Shown in pieces: positions 50,062-59,172 of a stretch of DNA of 64,000 nt. This stretch comes from Catenovulum sediminis (GTDB taxonomy: Bacteria > Pseudomonadota > Gammaproteobacteria > Enterobacterales > Alteromonadaceae). Numbering within the stretch: the first letter of the stretch is position 1; each line of letters opens with the position of its first letter. The translations under genes and the position numbers were made by a program. Below the pieces are notes generated by a model. That model saw only the letters and a program-made list of their open reading frames with translations. It did no database searches and had not been told where the DNA came from. The stretch is from assembly GCF_040270295.1 (NCBI RefSeq), contig NZ_JBELOE010000212.1. One strand, given 5' to 3'.

Positions 50062-53000
50062 ATGTATGCTGAACTGTTTTGCCAAAGCAACTTTTCGTTT
50101 TTACAAGGTGCATCACATCCGGAAGAGCTGATTTATCAAGCGGAATTTTTGGCATATCACTCGCTGGCGATAACCGATGAGTGTTCTGTTGCGGGTGTAG
50201 TTCGCGCGCATAGCGCTATTAAAAATCAGCAACTGGCGATTAAGTTGATTGTCGGCAGCATGTTTTATTTAACACCGGCAATCGATGCGAGTGCAGAGCA
50301 ACCCCAAGTGATTTTGTTATGCCCAAACCGTCAGGCCTATGCTGAATTATGCCGGATCATCACTAATGCACGGCGACGCAGTGAAAAAGGGCATTACCAG
50401 TTGGCTGAATGGGATTTAATGTCGGTTAAACATTGTTTTGTGCTGTGGCGACCCAGCGGGCATTTACAACAAGATGAATATTGGGCGCGCTGGCTTAAAA
50501 AATATCATGCGTCCCGTTTATGGTTAGCTTATGTACGCCATTTAACCGATAAAGATAAATCTTACCAACAGCATATCAGCCACTTGGCAGAGATGTTTGC
50601 GCTTAAAATTGTTGCTTGTGGTGGTGTGTTAATGCATTCGGCCGCACGGCAACCGTTACAGCATTTGTTAAGCGCGATTAAACAAGGAAAAAGTGTTGCT
50701 GAATTGGGCACTGAATTATTATCGAATACGGAAGCTTCATTACGTTCTAAACAAAAGTTACAAAAATTATTTAAAGCACAATGGTTGTTGGAGTCTGTGC
50801 TGATAGCCCAACAATGCCGGTTCAATTTAGATGAATTGCGCTATGAATATCCAGCTGAGTTAGTGCCAACCGGTGATTCTCCTATGGCTTATTTAAAAAA
50901 GTTGGTACAAAAAGGCATTCAATTTCGTTTTCCACAAGGTATTCCGGCTGATATTCAGTTAACGATTGATAAGGAGCTGGCACTGATTGATGAACTCAAT
51001 TATGCGTTTTACTTTTTAACCATTCATGATGTTGTGATGTTTGCAAAACGACAGGGAATTTTGTATCAGGGGCGGGGCTCAGCCGCAAATTCAGTGGTCT
51101 GTTATTGTTTAGAGATTACCTCTGTTGATCCGCGGCAAATTTCCGTTTTATTTGAACGCTTTATCAGTAAAGAGCGTAACGAACCACCCGATATTGATGT
51201 TGATTTTGAACATGAAAGACGGGAAGAGGTGATTCAGTACATTTATCAAAAATATGGTCGTGAACGCACCGCAATTGCTGCAACTGTTATTACTTACCGA
51301 TTAAAAAGTGCGATCCGAGATGTGGGCAAAGCGTTAGGAATCGAGCTGACACAATTAGAGTTTTTTATCAAAAATCTGAACCGGCGCGATAAAGGACTCA
51401 ACTGGCAAGCGCAAATTGTTGAGTTGGGGTTACAACCCGATTCCAATACAGGACAACAATTTATTGCACTTGTGAATGAAATCTTGGGTTTTCCACGTCA
51501 TCTTTCACAGCATGTCGGAGGATTTATTATTTCATCAGGGCCTTTATATGAGTTAGTGCCGATAGAAAATGCAGCAATGCCTGAGCGCACCGTTATTCAA
51601 TGGGATAAAGACGATTTAGAATCGTTAGGTTTATTAAAAGTTGATGTATTGGCGCTGGGTATGTTAAGTGCTATTCGTAAGTGTTTTTCTTTGATTAAAG
51701 ATTTATACCAAAAAACATTAAGCATTGCGGATATTACTGCTTTACAAGATGATCCTAAGGTTTACCGGATGATCCAAAAAGCCGATACCATTGGCGTTTT
51801 TCAGATTGAGTCGCGTGCACAAATGAGTATGCTGCCGCGCCTTAAACCGGCCTGTTATTATGATTTAGTGATCCAGATAGCGATAGTGCGGCCCGGCCCT
51901 ATTCAGGGCGATATGGTGCATCCGTTTTTAAAAAGACGAAATGCCGAAGAAAAAATTGACTATCCGTCAGATGAAGTTAAACAAGTATTAGCAAGAACCT
52001 TAGGTGTGCCTATTTTTCAAGAGCAGGTGATTAAGCTTGCGATGGTGGCCGCCGGGTTTAGTGGCGGGGAGGCCGATCAGTTAAGGCGGGCGATGGCCAA
52101 TTGGAAAAAAACAGGCGAGTTGATCAAATTTAAATCTAAGTTGATCAATGGCATGTTGGCGCGGGGTTATCAAAGTGAATTTGCAGAGCGTATTTTTCAA
52201 CAAATCTGTGGCTTTGGTGAATATGGTTTCCCAGAAAGCCATTCTGCATCTTTTGCGGTGTTGGCGTATGTTTCTGCATGGCTAAAATATTATTATCCGG
52301 CGGTTTTTTATTGTAGTTTGCTAAACAGTTTGCCGATGGGTTTTTATAGCGCTTCGCAGTTGGTGCAGGATGCTAAAAGGCATCAGGTGCCGATTAAACC
52401 TGTCTGTATTAATTTATCGACTCAACAACATACTGTGGTATTTGAAAACGGGCAAGCGGGTATACAGCTGGGCTTTCGTTTAGTGAAAGGTTTGTCTGAT
52501 AATGCAATACAACAAATTGTGGCGCAGCGGCCCGCAGGCGGATTTACCTGTTTAACCGAAATAAAAACATTGGCGCTGCGTGCCGATGATATGCAAAAAC
52601 TGGCCAGTGCGGATGCATTTTACCGTATTGCCGGTAACCGTTATCAAAGTCGTTGGCGTTTGATGGACCAAGAAGATGAATTGCCGTTATTCCAGATGCC
52701 AAATAAGCAGGCGTTAAAGACAGTGCAAGAAAATGCGCAAACTTATTTGTTTCAACCTTCAGAGATAGATAATTTAAACGAAGATTATGCCGCAACCGGG
52801 CTGACGTTACACAAGCATCCTATTACTTTATTGGCGCAAGCTGGCTTGTTGGGGCGCTTTACCCGTATGCAGGATTTAATCCATCAGGCACATAAATCAA
52901 TCGTGCAGGTGATTGGTGTGGTCACCGGAAAACAATCACCCGGCACGGCGGCGGGAGTGACATTTATCACATTAGAAGATGATACCGGTAATATTAATGT

Positions 53001-53178
53001 GGTTGTTTGGTCGGCGACTTCCCGTGCGCAAAAAAAAGCATTTTTGTCAGCTAAAATATTAAAAGTGCATGGCATATTAGAGCGAGAAGGCGAAGTGATT
53101 CATATTATTGCCGGTAAACTAACGGATCTAAGTCACCAGTTGGCTGAATTAAATACAAGTTCGCGGGACTTTAAATAA
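50062..53178 (+). CDS. dnaE2: Error-prone DNA polymerase III alpha subunit DnaE2 (ImuC)
   Basis: A 1038-residue C-family polymerase. It starts with a PHP domain (MYAELFCQSNFSFLQGASHP), and the palm motif around residue 376 (RNEPPDIDVDFEHERREEV) holds the catalytic aspartates. The DnaE2-typical KADTIGVFQIESRAQMSMLP and FGEYGFPESHSASFAVLAY follow, and a C-terminal OB-fold ends the chain. It performs SOS-induced translesion synthesis. It starts ten bases after imuB, in one operon. Confidence 0.95.
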   Translation: MYAELFCQSNFSFLQGASHPEELIYQAEFLAYHSLAITDECSVAGVVRAHSAIKNQQLAIKLIVGSMFYLTPAIDASAEQPQVILLCPNRQAYAELCRIITNARRRSEKGHYQLAEWDLMSVKHCFVLWRPSGHLQQDEYWARWLKKYHASRLWLAYVRHLTDKDKSYQQHISHLAEMFALKIVACGGVLMHSAARQPLQHLLSAIKQGKSVAELGTELLSNTEASLRSKQKLQKLFKAQWLLESVLIAQQCRFNLDELRYEYPAELVPTGDSPMAYLKKLVQKGIQFRFPQGIPADIQLTIDKELALIDELNYAFYFLTIHDVVMFAKRQGILYQGRGSAANSVVCYCLEITSVDPRQISVLFERFISKERNEPPDIDVDFEHERREEVIQYIYQKYGRERTAIAATVITYRLKSAIRDVGKALGIELTQLEFFIKNLNRRDKGLNWQAQIVELGLQPDSNTGQQFIALVNEILGFPRHLSQHVGGFIISSGPLYELVPIENAAMPERTVIQWDKDDLESLGLLKVDVLALGMLSAIRKCFSLIKDLYQKTLSIADITALQDDPKVYRMIQKADTIGVFQIESRAQMSMLPRLKPACYYDLVIQIAIVRPGPIQGDMVHPFLKRRNAEEKIDYPSDEVKQVLARTLGVPIFQEQVIKLAMVAAGFSGGEADQLRRAMANWKKTGELIKFKSKLINGMLARGYQSEFAERIFQQICGFGEYGFPESHSASFAVLAYVSAWLKYYYPAVFYCSLLNSLPMGFYSASQLVQDAKRHQVPIKPVCINLSTQQHTVVFENGQAGIQLGFRLVKGLSDNAIQQIVAQRPAGGFTCLTEIKTLALRADDMQKLASADAFYRIAGNRYQSRWRLMDQEDELPLFQMPNKQALKTVQENAQTYLFQPSEIDNLNEDYAATGLTLHKHPITLLAQAGLLGRFTRMQDLIHQAHKSIVQVIGVVTGKQSPGTAAGVTFITLEDDTGNINVVVWSATSRAQKKAFLSAKILKVHGILEREGEVIHIIAGKLTDLSHQLAELNTSSRDFK

Positions 53179-53342
53179 AGCCTTGTAACGGATAATAAGT
53201 TTTGCTCTTAGTGCCGCAGGCTGCGGCTCGTGTCAGGGGGCGTATCATTATTTATAGACTCACTTAAGTGCCGCTTATGTAATAATAAGCAATATAAATC
53301 GACATAAATCAACAGATTGTAAATTAAACTAGGTTAAACCAT

Positions 53343-53807
53343 ATGGCATATTGGTTGTTTAAAACAGAGCCGGATACATTCGGTATTGAAGATCTAAAAA
53401 ATCGTCCTGCACAAACTGAACCCTGGGATGGCGTGCGTAATTATCAGGCGCGCAATTTTTTGCGCGATCAGGTTAAACTGGGTGATCATGTATTTATTTA
53501 CCATTCCAGCTGCAAATTAGTGGGGATTGCGGGCATCGCTGAAGTGGTTAAAGAAGCTTATCCTGATCCCAGTCAATTTAATCCAGAATCTAAATATTAC
53601 GATGTTAAAGCAACCGCAGAGAAGCCGCGTTGGTTTTGTGTAGATGTCAAATTCAAGCAGCAATTTAAACAGGTTTTACCCCTTAAGAGCATTAAACAAA
53701 TGCCCGAAATACAGCATTTAGGCTTAGTTAAAAAAGGGCATAGATTGTCTATTATGCCGGTTGATAAAGATGAGTGGTCGATCTTGTATCAACAGGCTGC
53801 AAAATAA
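53343..53807 (+). CDS. EVE-domain protein
   Basis: A 154-residue EVE protein. It opens YWLFKTEPDTFGIEDL and contains TEPWDGVRNYQARNFLRD, HVFIYHSSC and the C-terminal GHRLSIMPVDKDEW, the family's hallmark sequence of a PUA-like fold. EVE domains bind modified bases in DNA or RNA; in bacteria they also appear in modification-dependent restriction systems, but this stand-alone version is a widespread housekeeping form. ATG at 53343 with no strong ribosome-binding site. Confidence 0.93.
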   Translation: MAYWLFKTEPDTFGIEDLKNRPAQTEPWDGVRNYQARNFLRDQVKLGDHVFIYHSSCKLVGIAGIAEVVKEAYPDPSQFNPESKYYDVKATAEKPRWFCVDVKFKQQFKQVLPLKSIKQMPEIQHLGLVKKGHRLSIMPVDKDEWSILYQQAAK

Positions 53808-53814
53808 CAATAGA

Positions 53815-54708
53815 TTAGCGGTTTAATAAATTCGCCGGAGAATATTGATCGGTTAAAACTTCACTGTTTGTATCCCAGTCTATTTTATCTGTTATATAGC
53901 GGGTAATTTTTTGCCAATCAACCTGATATTTTTCTAACTTTGTCTGCAAGATATCAGGTTGCGTCAGGTTAAAATTAAACTCGTCGCAATTACAGGCAAA
54001 AATTAAGCGGTTACCTTTTGTCGGTGCTTTAAACTGGTATAGCTTGCCAAATACACTGTGGTAAGTCGCTGATTCATAGTCGTATAACTCACTGGTGCTA
54101 AAGGTATTGGCCGTTACTAAACCATTGTCACTGAGCAATGCTTTGATTTCTTGTAAAAATTCCTGCGTCATTAAGTGTTCAGGAATATAGTCGCCATTAA
54201 ATGCATCTAAAATTATCCAGTCAAACTGCTGTTTATTCAGCAAAGCGCGTTTCACATAAACCCGCGCGTCTTTGATTTCCGTTTTAACTTTAGGGCTTTC
54301 CTGATAGGCAAAATATTTTTTGGCCATTTTGACCACGACAGGGTCGATATCGACTGAAGTAACTTCTGTCTTCGGAGATATCTGATTAATAACATTAGAC
54401 AAAGTGCCCCCACCTAAACCTAAAATCAGTACACGTTTTGGCGTTGGGTTATGCGCAAAACCCGCTAATGTGCCTTGTGCATATTCAAACACAATTCTAT
54501 CCGGTGCGTTGATATCCATACAGGCTTGATTACTGACTTTTTTGCGTCTGGTTTCAAAGCGCATGCAGCGTATTTTATTGTTTTCTGTTATTACGACATT
54601 GCGGTAAATCGAACGGGATTTTTCAATTTCTTGCGCATTAACCAGCGGGCTTATGCTGGTTGGCAATAGCAGAGACAGCGTGGCAAAAAGCAATTTATTT
54701 AGTTTCAT
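53815..54708 (-). CDS. Spermidine-synthase-like (SpeE-fold) protein with N-terminal signal/anchor
   Basis: A 297-residue protein. A hydrophobic N-terminus ending PLVNAQ (about residues 1-25) looks like a signal peptide or anchor. The body has a SAM-type Rossmann fold (RVLILGLGGGTLSNVINQIS, TSVDIDPVVVKMAKKYF, WIILDAFNGDYIPEHL). The last motif stands where real spermidine synthases have a DSTDP-type gatekeeping segment, so the reaction is probably not putrescine aminopropyl transfer. It lies nine bases after a membrane gene; in many bacteria both parts are one fused protein. Confidence 0.82.
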   Translation of the reverse strand: MKLNKLLFATLSLLLPTSISPLVNAQEIEKSRSIYRNVVITENNKIRCMRFETRRKKVSNQACMDINAPDRIVFEYAQGTLAGFAHNPTPKRVLILGLGGGTLSNVINQISPKTEVTSVDIDPVVVKMAKKYFAYQESPKVKTEIKDARVYVKRALLNKQQFDWIILDAFNGDYIPEHLMTQEFLQEIKALLSDNGLVTANTFSTSELYDYESATYHSVFGKLYQFKAPTKGNRLIFACNCDEFNFNLTQPDILQTKLEKYQVDWQKITRYITDKIDWDTNSEVLTDQYSPANLLNR

Positions 54709-54717
54709 AAAGTTTAG

Positions 54718-55356
54718 TTAATTTTGTTGTGCGGTTGGTGCATTAAAATCAGTTTGCTGCTGTTTTACGTTAATTTGATCGATCAGCAATGCAAGCAAAC
54801 CGGCGGTAAATAATATTGAAAAGGTTAACCAGAGTATTTGGTTCACTTCTAACCAGAGCACTAGATAAAACGAGGTCATGATAGTGCCAATGGCACTGCC
54901 CAAGGTCGAAACAAAATATAAAAAGCCAGCCGTTTGACCGGATGATTGTGCGCACACAGTTAATAGCCTGACTGAGTAGGGGGCTATCATCCCCATGACC
55001 ACACTGGGCACTAAAAATACACAAGAGGCTGCCAGCAAAGAGCCGTATCTGGGATCTTCAATTATTTGAAATACAAATTCAAAAATAACTTGTGAATAAA
55101 AAATGCTGGGGAGTAAAGCGATTGCAGCGGTCATAAAAATAGCCGCAAACTTCTTTAGGCTGGGCTGATATAAAGACAAGCGTCCGCCGCACAAATAGCC
55201 TATCGACAGTGCCAGCATAAATACTGTAATGATGCTGCCCCATACATAAACGCTGCTGCCAAAATAAGGCGCTAGCATGCGTCCACCCAACAGTTCAAAC
55301 GACATGATGGAAAAACCAGCACAAAATGCCAGTAAAGTAATTGCAAATTTATACAT
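54718..55356 (-). CDS. Membrane domain of split MFS/spermidine-synthase-like protein
   Basis: A 212-residue membrane protein with about six hydrophobic helices. The N-terminal motif MSFELLGGRMLAPYFGSSVYVWGSII is the signature of the membrane half of fused MFS/spermidine synthase-like proteins. Such proteins usually carry more membrane segments and a C-terminal SpeE domain in one chain; here the SpeE part is the next gene. The function of the family is unknown. Confidence 0.82.
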   Translation of the reverse strand: MYKFAITLLAFCAGFSIMSFELLGGRMLAPYFGSSVYVWGSIITVFMLALSIGYLCGGRLSLYQPSLKKFAAIFMTAAIALLPSIFYSQVIFEFVFQIIEDPRYGSLLAASCVFLVPSVVMGMIAPYSVRLLTVCAQSSGQTAGFLYFVSTLGSAIGTIMTSFYLVLWLEVNQILWLTFSILFTAGLLALLIDQINVKQQQTDFNAPTAQQN

Positions 55357-55443
55357 ATATTTCTTAAACAGAGAATTAACTTTGTCTTAAGATACAGGTC
55401 TAACTTTGCTGGGGCAAGAACAAGATTGAAGCAAGCGCTGTAT

Positions 55444-55620
55444 TTACCGCGCTTTATCTATACCATGTTTTTTTATAAATTGAGCTGCGGTTTGAATGTC
55501 ACCAAAAGCTGAAATGAGCATGTTTTTACCATGCTCTTTAAGCTCAGGATCATCCTGCTGCATTAACAGTTGATACCAGGTTTTAACTAAAGGAACAGGT
55601 GGCTCTTTTTTTGCGTTCAT
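55444..55620 (-). CDS. Small conserved-looking protein, 58 residues
   Basis: An ATG at 55620 opens a 58-codon frame to TAA at 55444. The product starts MNAKKEPPVPLVKTWYQLLM and ends IKKHGIDKAR; it is soluble, helical and slightly charged. The composition is protein-like and it fills a 350-base space between two leftward genes. The ribosome-binding site is weak. I do not recognise a family. Confidence 0.6.
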   Translation of the reverse strand: MNAKKEPPVPLVKTWYQLLMQQDDPELKEHGKNMLISAFGDIQTAAQFIKKHGIDKAR

Positions 55621-55701
55621 ATTGTTAAGATCTTTAAAGTTAATTGACTGCGGTTCAAGTATACATTAAGTCATATTCTGGCAAGTCATACCAGTATTTT
55701 T

Positions 55702-57264
55702 CTAATCATGCTTATCCCCTAAACTTTGGTAGAAGGCATTGTACTTTACTGAACCATCTTTTTTCCAAAAATTTAAAGCCGGTATTTGAACTTCCCATAA
55801 TTCGGCGGCATTCCAGATATATCCGTTTGGCAATTTAGTGCGTAAATAGTTTTCAGTGTAATGGCTTATCTCACGGCTTTTGGCAAAAAATAAGTTACTT
55901 TCTTGCGAAACAATAATCTCAGCCTGGCTGATAAACTGTAATTGGCGCCGCGTGACTTGTTTACAAATCGGTTCATCAACGTTAGACGGATAGAGTGAAG
56001 AAACAATTGCCCGCTCTATTTCCCCCGTTTCGTGCTGCACAAAATAAATGCCAGAACCTAACGGGAAACGACCGACCATCTGCAAAAAGATAGCAACATA
56101 ATCACTGCGGTAAGCCTGTGCATGTGCGCCATTTTGTAAAATGTCATAGGCCTGATAAATTTGCTGATAATCAAACTCGGGTTTGGTTGACAGAATAATT
56201 GAGGTGTAAACCATTGGAATGCGCAGCGCATCACCTAAAGAATCGTTTGAATTAGAAAGTGAATTTTCTATATATAGGATAAAAGACAGTATTTTACTTT
56301 CGAACTTTAGATATTTGTCGCGTTGTTCTTTTGTATCAAAACGCTGATGTACAATGCCAATGCCTAACTTGATATAGTCGATAGACTTTTCTCGTTGCAC
56401 TTTAACTAATTCATTGCGCGTTTCATTTTCTAACACGCGGTATTTGTCTTTGCCTAAAATAGTGTCGACTTCAGGGCTATGAACACCTATCGATTGCAGT
56501 AAAGAGGCTTTCGCCAATGGTTTTAATATTTCTTCGCGATAATGCATTTTTATGCCCGCTGGCATGGTTTGGCTCTCGGTTTGTGAGTCGGCCATTAAAC
56601 TGTATTTTGCATGATCGCCATCGGCAAATATCTCATGCAGTTTTACTTTGACATAAGGGTGCGATATTTTGTTTTGACGTCTAAGCGCTTCAAAAAAAGC
56701 GATAGTCAAGGCGGTAATAAAGATAGGTTTATTTTTTTCGTTTTGAATATGCCGCACCTTGTCATCCGGCGAGGGGGCCGATAGGGCTATTGTCCCTAAA
56801 AACTGGCTAAATATTTTGCGTCCATTGAGTAAATCTAACATTTGATCCACTAAGTGATCTAACATTTCATAACGTAAACTGTTCGCATTTCTGATCGTCA
56901 GTTCAAGGTCTTTCAGTTCATTGCCGGTTTTTTTGTGCAGAGTGCAGAGTTTTATAAGGTAATTTTCAGTTGAATCCTGATTTTTTATTCTCGGTAGTTT
57001 TCCATGTTTTTGACGGTAATTTTCGATAACATCAATTTGTTGTTTGTACGCTTGTTTTAGTTTATTAAGTTGCGCTATTTTCGCCTGTTGGTTTTGATAT
57101 TCGGTAAAGAAAACTTTTGCATCGTCTACCAGCTTATTGTAGTCCTGTCTGAATTTAGCAATTTTTTTGGAAATGGCGCTGGCCATAGAAGGGATTTTTG
57201 ACAGCCGCTCTGTTTGATAAGTGAGACTGCCTTTTGATGGCACCTTTTTACTGTCCAATAGCAT
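55702..57264 (-). CDS. Degenerate HD-GYP-like protein with long N-terminal coiled coil
   Basis: A 520-residue soluble protein. Residues 30-145 are strongly helical and charged (coiled coil). From about 170 the pattern follows the HD-GYP phosphodiesterase fold: AKASLLQSIGVHSPEV sits where the family has LLHDIGK, and ALRIPMVYTSIIL...FDYQQIYQAYDIL then MVGRFPLGSGIYFVQHETGEI match the usual C-terminal part. The metal-binding His-Asp is Gln-Ser and no GYP motif is seen, so it should not hydrolyse c-di-GMP but could still bind it or a partner. It is encoded just upstream of a beta-barrel-like protein on the same strand. Fold assignment is moderately sure. Confidence 0.6.
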   Translation of the reverse strand: MLLDSKKVPSKGSLTYQTERLSKIPSMASAISKKIAKFRQDYNKLVDDAKVFFTEYQNQQAKIAQLNKLKQAYKQQIDVIENYRQKHGKLPRIKNQDSTENYLIKLCTLHKKTGNELKDLELTIRNANSLRYEMLDHLVDQMLDLLNGRKIFSQFLGTIALSAPSPDDKVRHIQNEKNKPIFITALTIAFFEALRRQNKISHPYVKVKLHEIFADGDHAKYSLMADSQTESQTMPAGIKMHYREEILKPLAKASLLQSIGVHSPEVDTILGKDKYRVLENETRNELVKVQREKSIDYIKLGIGIVHQRFDTKEQRDKYLKFESKILSFILYIENSLSNSNDSLGDALRIPMVYTSIILSTKPEFDYQQIYQAYDILQNGAHAQAYRSDYVAIFLQMVGRFPLGSGIYFVQHETGEIERAIVSSLYPSNVDEPICKQVTRRQLQFISQAEIIVSQESNLFFAKSREISHYTENYLRTKLPNGYIWNAAELWEVQIPALNFWKKDGSVKYNAFYQSLGDKHD

Positions 57265-57291
57265 TAGTTAAAATAATCTCGTTAAACCAGG

Positions 57292-58017
57292 TTACCAAAT
57301 AAAATACCAGCGTAGTGAGATTCGGTTATTATCCAAGTTAAGTTCAGTCGTTTGTTGTTCTGTTTGTCGCTTTAATTTTATTTTCTGCACTTCGTATGAC
57401 AGCATTACACTGCTATGAAAATCTAATCGATAATTAGCGGCTATTTGTATGCTTTGGCTATCTGAATCTTGGGTAAAATCACTTTTGGCTTTTAGATGAG
57501 TCGCGAAACTCCGAGTAATAGGTACATCTAAACGGATACCGGCGTAAGGCAACCATTTGTCGTTTTCAAACTTAATATCATTATTTTTGTCGTTTAACTC
57601 ATGTTTTAAATATTCAATGCCTAACAGTCCATAGGCGTTGATGCCATTGTTAAAGGCCAATAAACTACGCGCCATATCAAAATTAGCATTCAATGCTTGG
57701 TATTTTACGTGCTCTTGATTATCAGATGAGAGATCAAATTGGTTGATCTGGTAACTGACCGCCCACTTGCGGCTAATTGAGTATCCCTCTACGCCGACCA
57801 AAGTTAATAAGTTTTCTTTGCTGGATTGATTTGACAGCTCGTCTTCAAAGCGACTTTGCTGACCTTGATTGTCTTGTACTGCAAGTGTTAAGTCGCCTTG
57901 ATATTTAGATAATCCGACACTGATGCCGTGGTGCCAGCCAATCGCCAAGCTGTTTGTTGATAATGTGCATGAAATCATTGCGATACTGGCTAATCTGGTA
58001 AGCTGTGTTTTTTTCAT
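57292..58017 (-). CDS. Exported beta-barrel-like protein
   Basis: A 241-residue protein with a signal peptide (about 1-25, ending SLAIG). The mature part has the alternating pattern and aromatic-ended strands of a small outer-membrane barrel (GISVGLSKYQGDLTLAV, KWAVSYQINQFDL, ISLRWYFIW at the C-terminus with a terminal aromatic). No named family was recognised. The gene for the HD-GYP-like protein starts 27 bases downstream, suggesting co-transcription. Confidence 0.65.
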   Translation of the reverse strand: MKKTQLTRLASIAMISCTLSTNSLAIGWHHGISVGLSKYQGDLTLAVQDNQGQQSRFEDELSNQSSKENLLTLVGVEGYSISRKWAVSYQINQFDLSSDNQEHVKYQALNANFDMARSLLAFNNGINAYGLLGIEYLKHELNDKNNDIKFENDKWLPYAGIRLDVPITRSFATHLKAKSDFTQDSDSQSIQIAANYRLDFHSSVMLSYEVQKIKLKRQTEQQTTELNLDNNRISLRWYFIW

Positions 58018-58254
58018 GTTGCTCGTATTTGTATTTTTTATATGTCGAAATTATACCCAGTTTGACAATTTAATGTATCTTCATTACAAATTTTTTATTG
58101 TTAAAGGTTGTTTTAATAACTAAAAAACGCTTTTTTCTCGAATAAGTTTGTAATTATCCTCTGTTCAGTAATATATTCTGTCAATGTGTTAATTTTACGC
58201 ACAGTCGTGATTTTATTAATTTTTTTGTTTGTCTTTGTCGCGGAGTGTTGCTGG

Positions 58255-59172
58255 ATGCGTTTCCAACGCGGTTTATTAGCTGAGGCTAATCTACATAGTT
58301 TGTACCTAATGTTTAATGCGGTGGATGGTTTTGAAAATGAAATCCGTCAGCACATTGCGTGTTTTCAAGGTATGATTAATCAATACTCAGATGAATATTC
58401 TGAAGCTGAATTGAGTGCATTTATTGCCATTGGTTCTGGATATTGGGACCAACTTTTTCCTGCTGCAAGACCTAAGTTTCTGCAGGACTTCCCAGCTATG
58501 GAATTCGCTAACCGTCGAGCCCCACATACCCCCTTTGATATTTTTATTCACATCCGCTCAGATCGCAGCGATGTTAATCATTTAGTGGGGACACAGGTAT
58601 GTAATTTGTTTGGCGATTCGATTCATTTAGCTGAGCAAGTTAAAGGGTTTAGGTACTTGGACGGGCGGGATTTAATGGGATTTATTGATGGTTCTTCTAA
58701 CCCTCACGGTGCAAAGCGTAAAGCGGTTGCCCTGGTGGGGGATGAAGATCCTGAATTTGCCGGTGGGAGTTATGTCCATATTCAACGTTACCGGCATGCG
58801 ATGGAGCAATGGAATGAACTGCCAAACAAGGTTCAGGAAAATATAATTGGCCGTGATAAAGCAGATGATTTTGAGTTAAAAAACCGTCATCAACCGGCAT
58901 TTTCTCATTGCAGACGTACTAAAGTGGTAGATGAAGAAGGACAAGCAGTTGAAATTTTAAGGCAAAGCATGCCGTATGGCACTATGCGCATTCAAGGGCA
59001 ATTTTTTATATCTTGCGCACGCAGTCCTCGGTCATTTGCCTTATTATTAAAAAGCATGATATGTGGTGAAGACCAGTATCATTACGATAGGTTATTGGAT
59101 TACACGCGAGCGGAAACAGGTGCTGCATTTTTCGCCCCTTCAGTTGATTTTTTACGTCAGTATATTAGCTGA
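58255..59172 (+). CDS. Dyp-type heme peroxidase
   Basis: A 305-residue dye-decolourising peroxidase. I chose the ATG at 58255: it has GGAG nine bases upstream and gives the usual start MRFQRGLLAEANLHSLYL. The longer frame from 58186 would add a false hydrophobic leader. The catalytic GFIDGSSNP (distal Asp) and the heme region (QRYRHAMEQW, with the proximal-His candidates later at FSHCRRT) are present. Without a signal or Tat motif it should be cytoplasmic, like YfeX. It overlaps the convergent WD40 gene by 16 bases. Confidence 0.9.
   Translation: MRFQRGLLAEANLHSLYLMFNAVDGFENEIRQHIACFQGMINQYSDEYSEAELSAFIAIGSGYWDQLFPAARPKFLQDFPAMEFANRRAPHTPFDIFIHIRSDRSDVNHLVGTQVCNLFGDSIHLAEQVKGFRYLDGRDLMGFIDGSSNPHGAKRKAVALVGDEDPEFAGGSYVHIQRYRHAMEQWNELPNKVQENIIGRDKADDFELKNRHQPAFSHCRRTKVVDEEGQAVEILRQSMPYGTMRIQGQFFISCARSPRSFALLLKSMICGEDQYHYDRLLDYTRAETGAAFFAPSVDFLRQYIS

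Noticed and set aside
53213..53227. GC-rich hairpin GCCGCAGGCTGCGGC after dnaE2 as a terminator
   Set aside because: The loop is minimal and no T-tract follows; it could be a weak structure only.
58186..58254. Longer N-terminus of the Dyp peroxidase as a signal peptide
   Set aside because: The extension lacks a ribosome-binding site and a cleavage site, whereas the ATG at 58255 has GGAG nine bases upstream and matches family starts.
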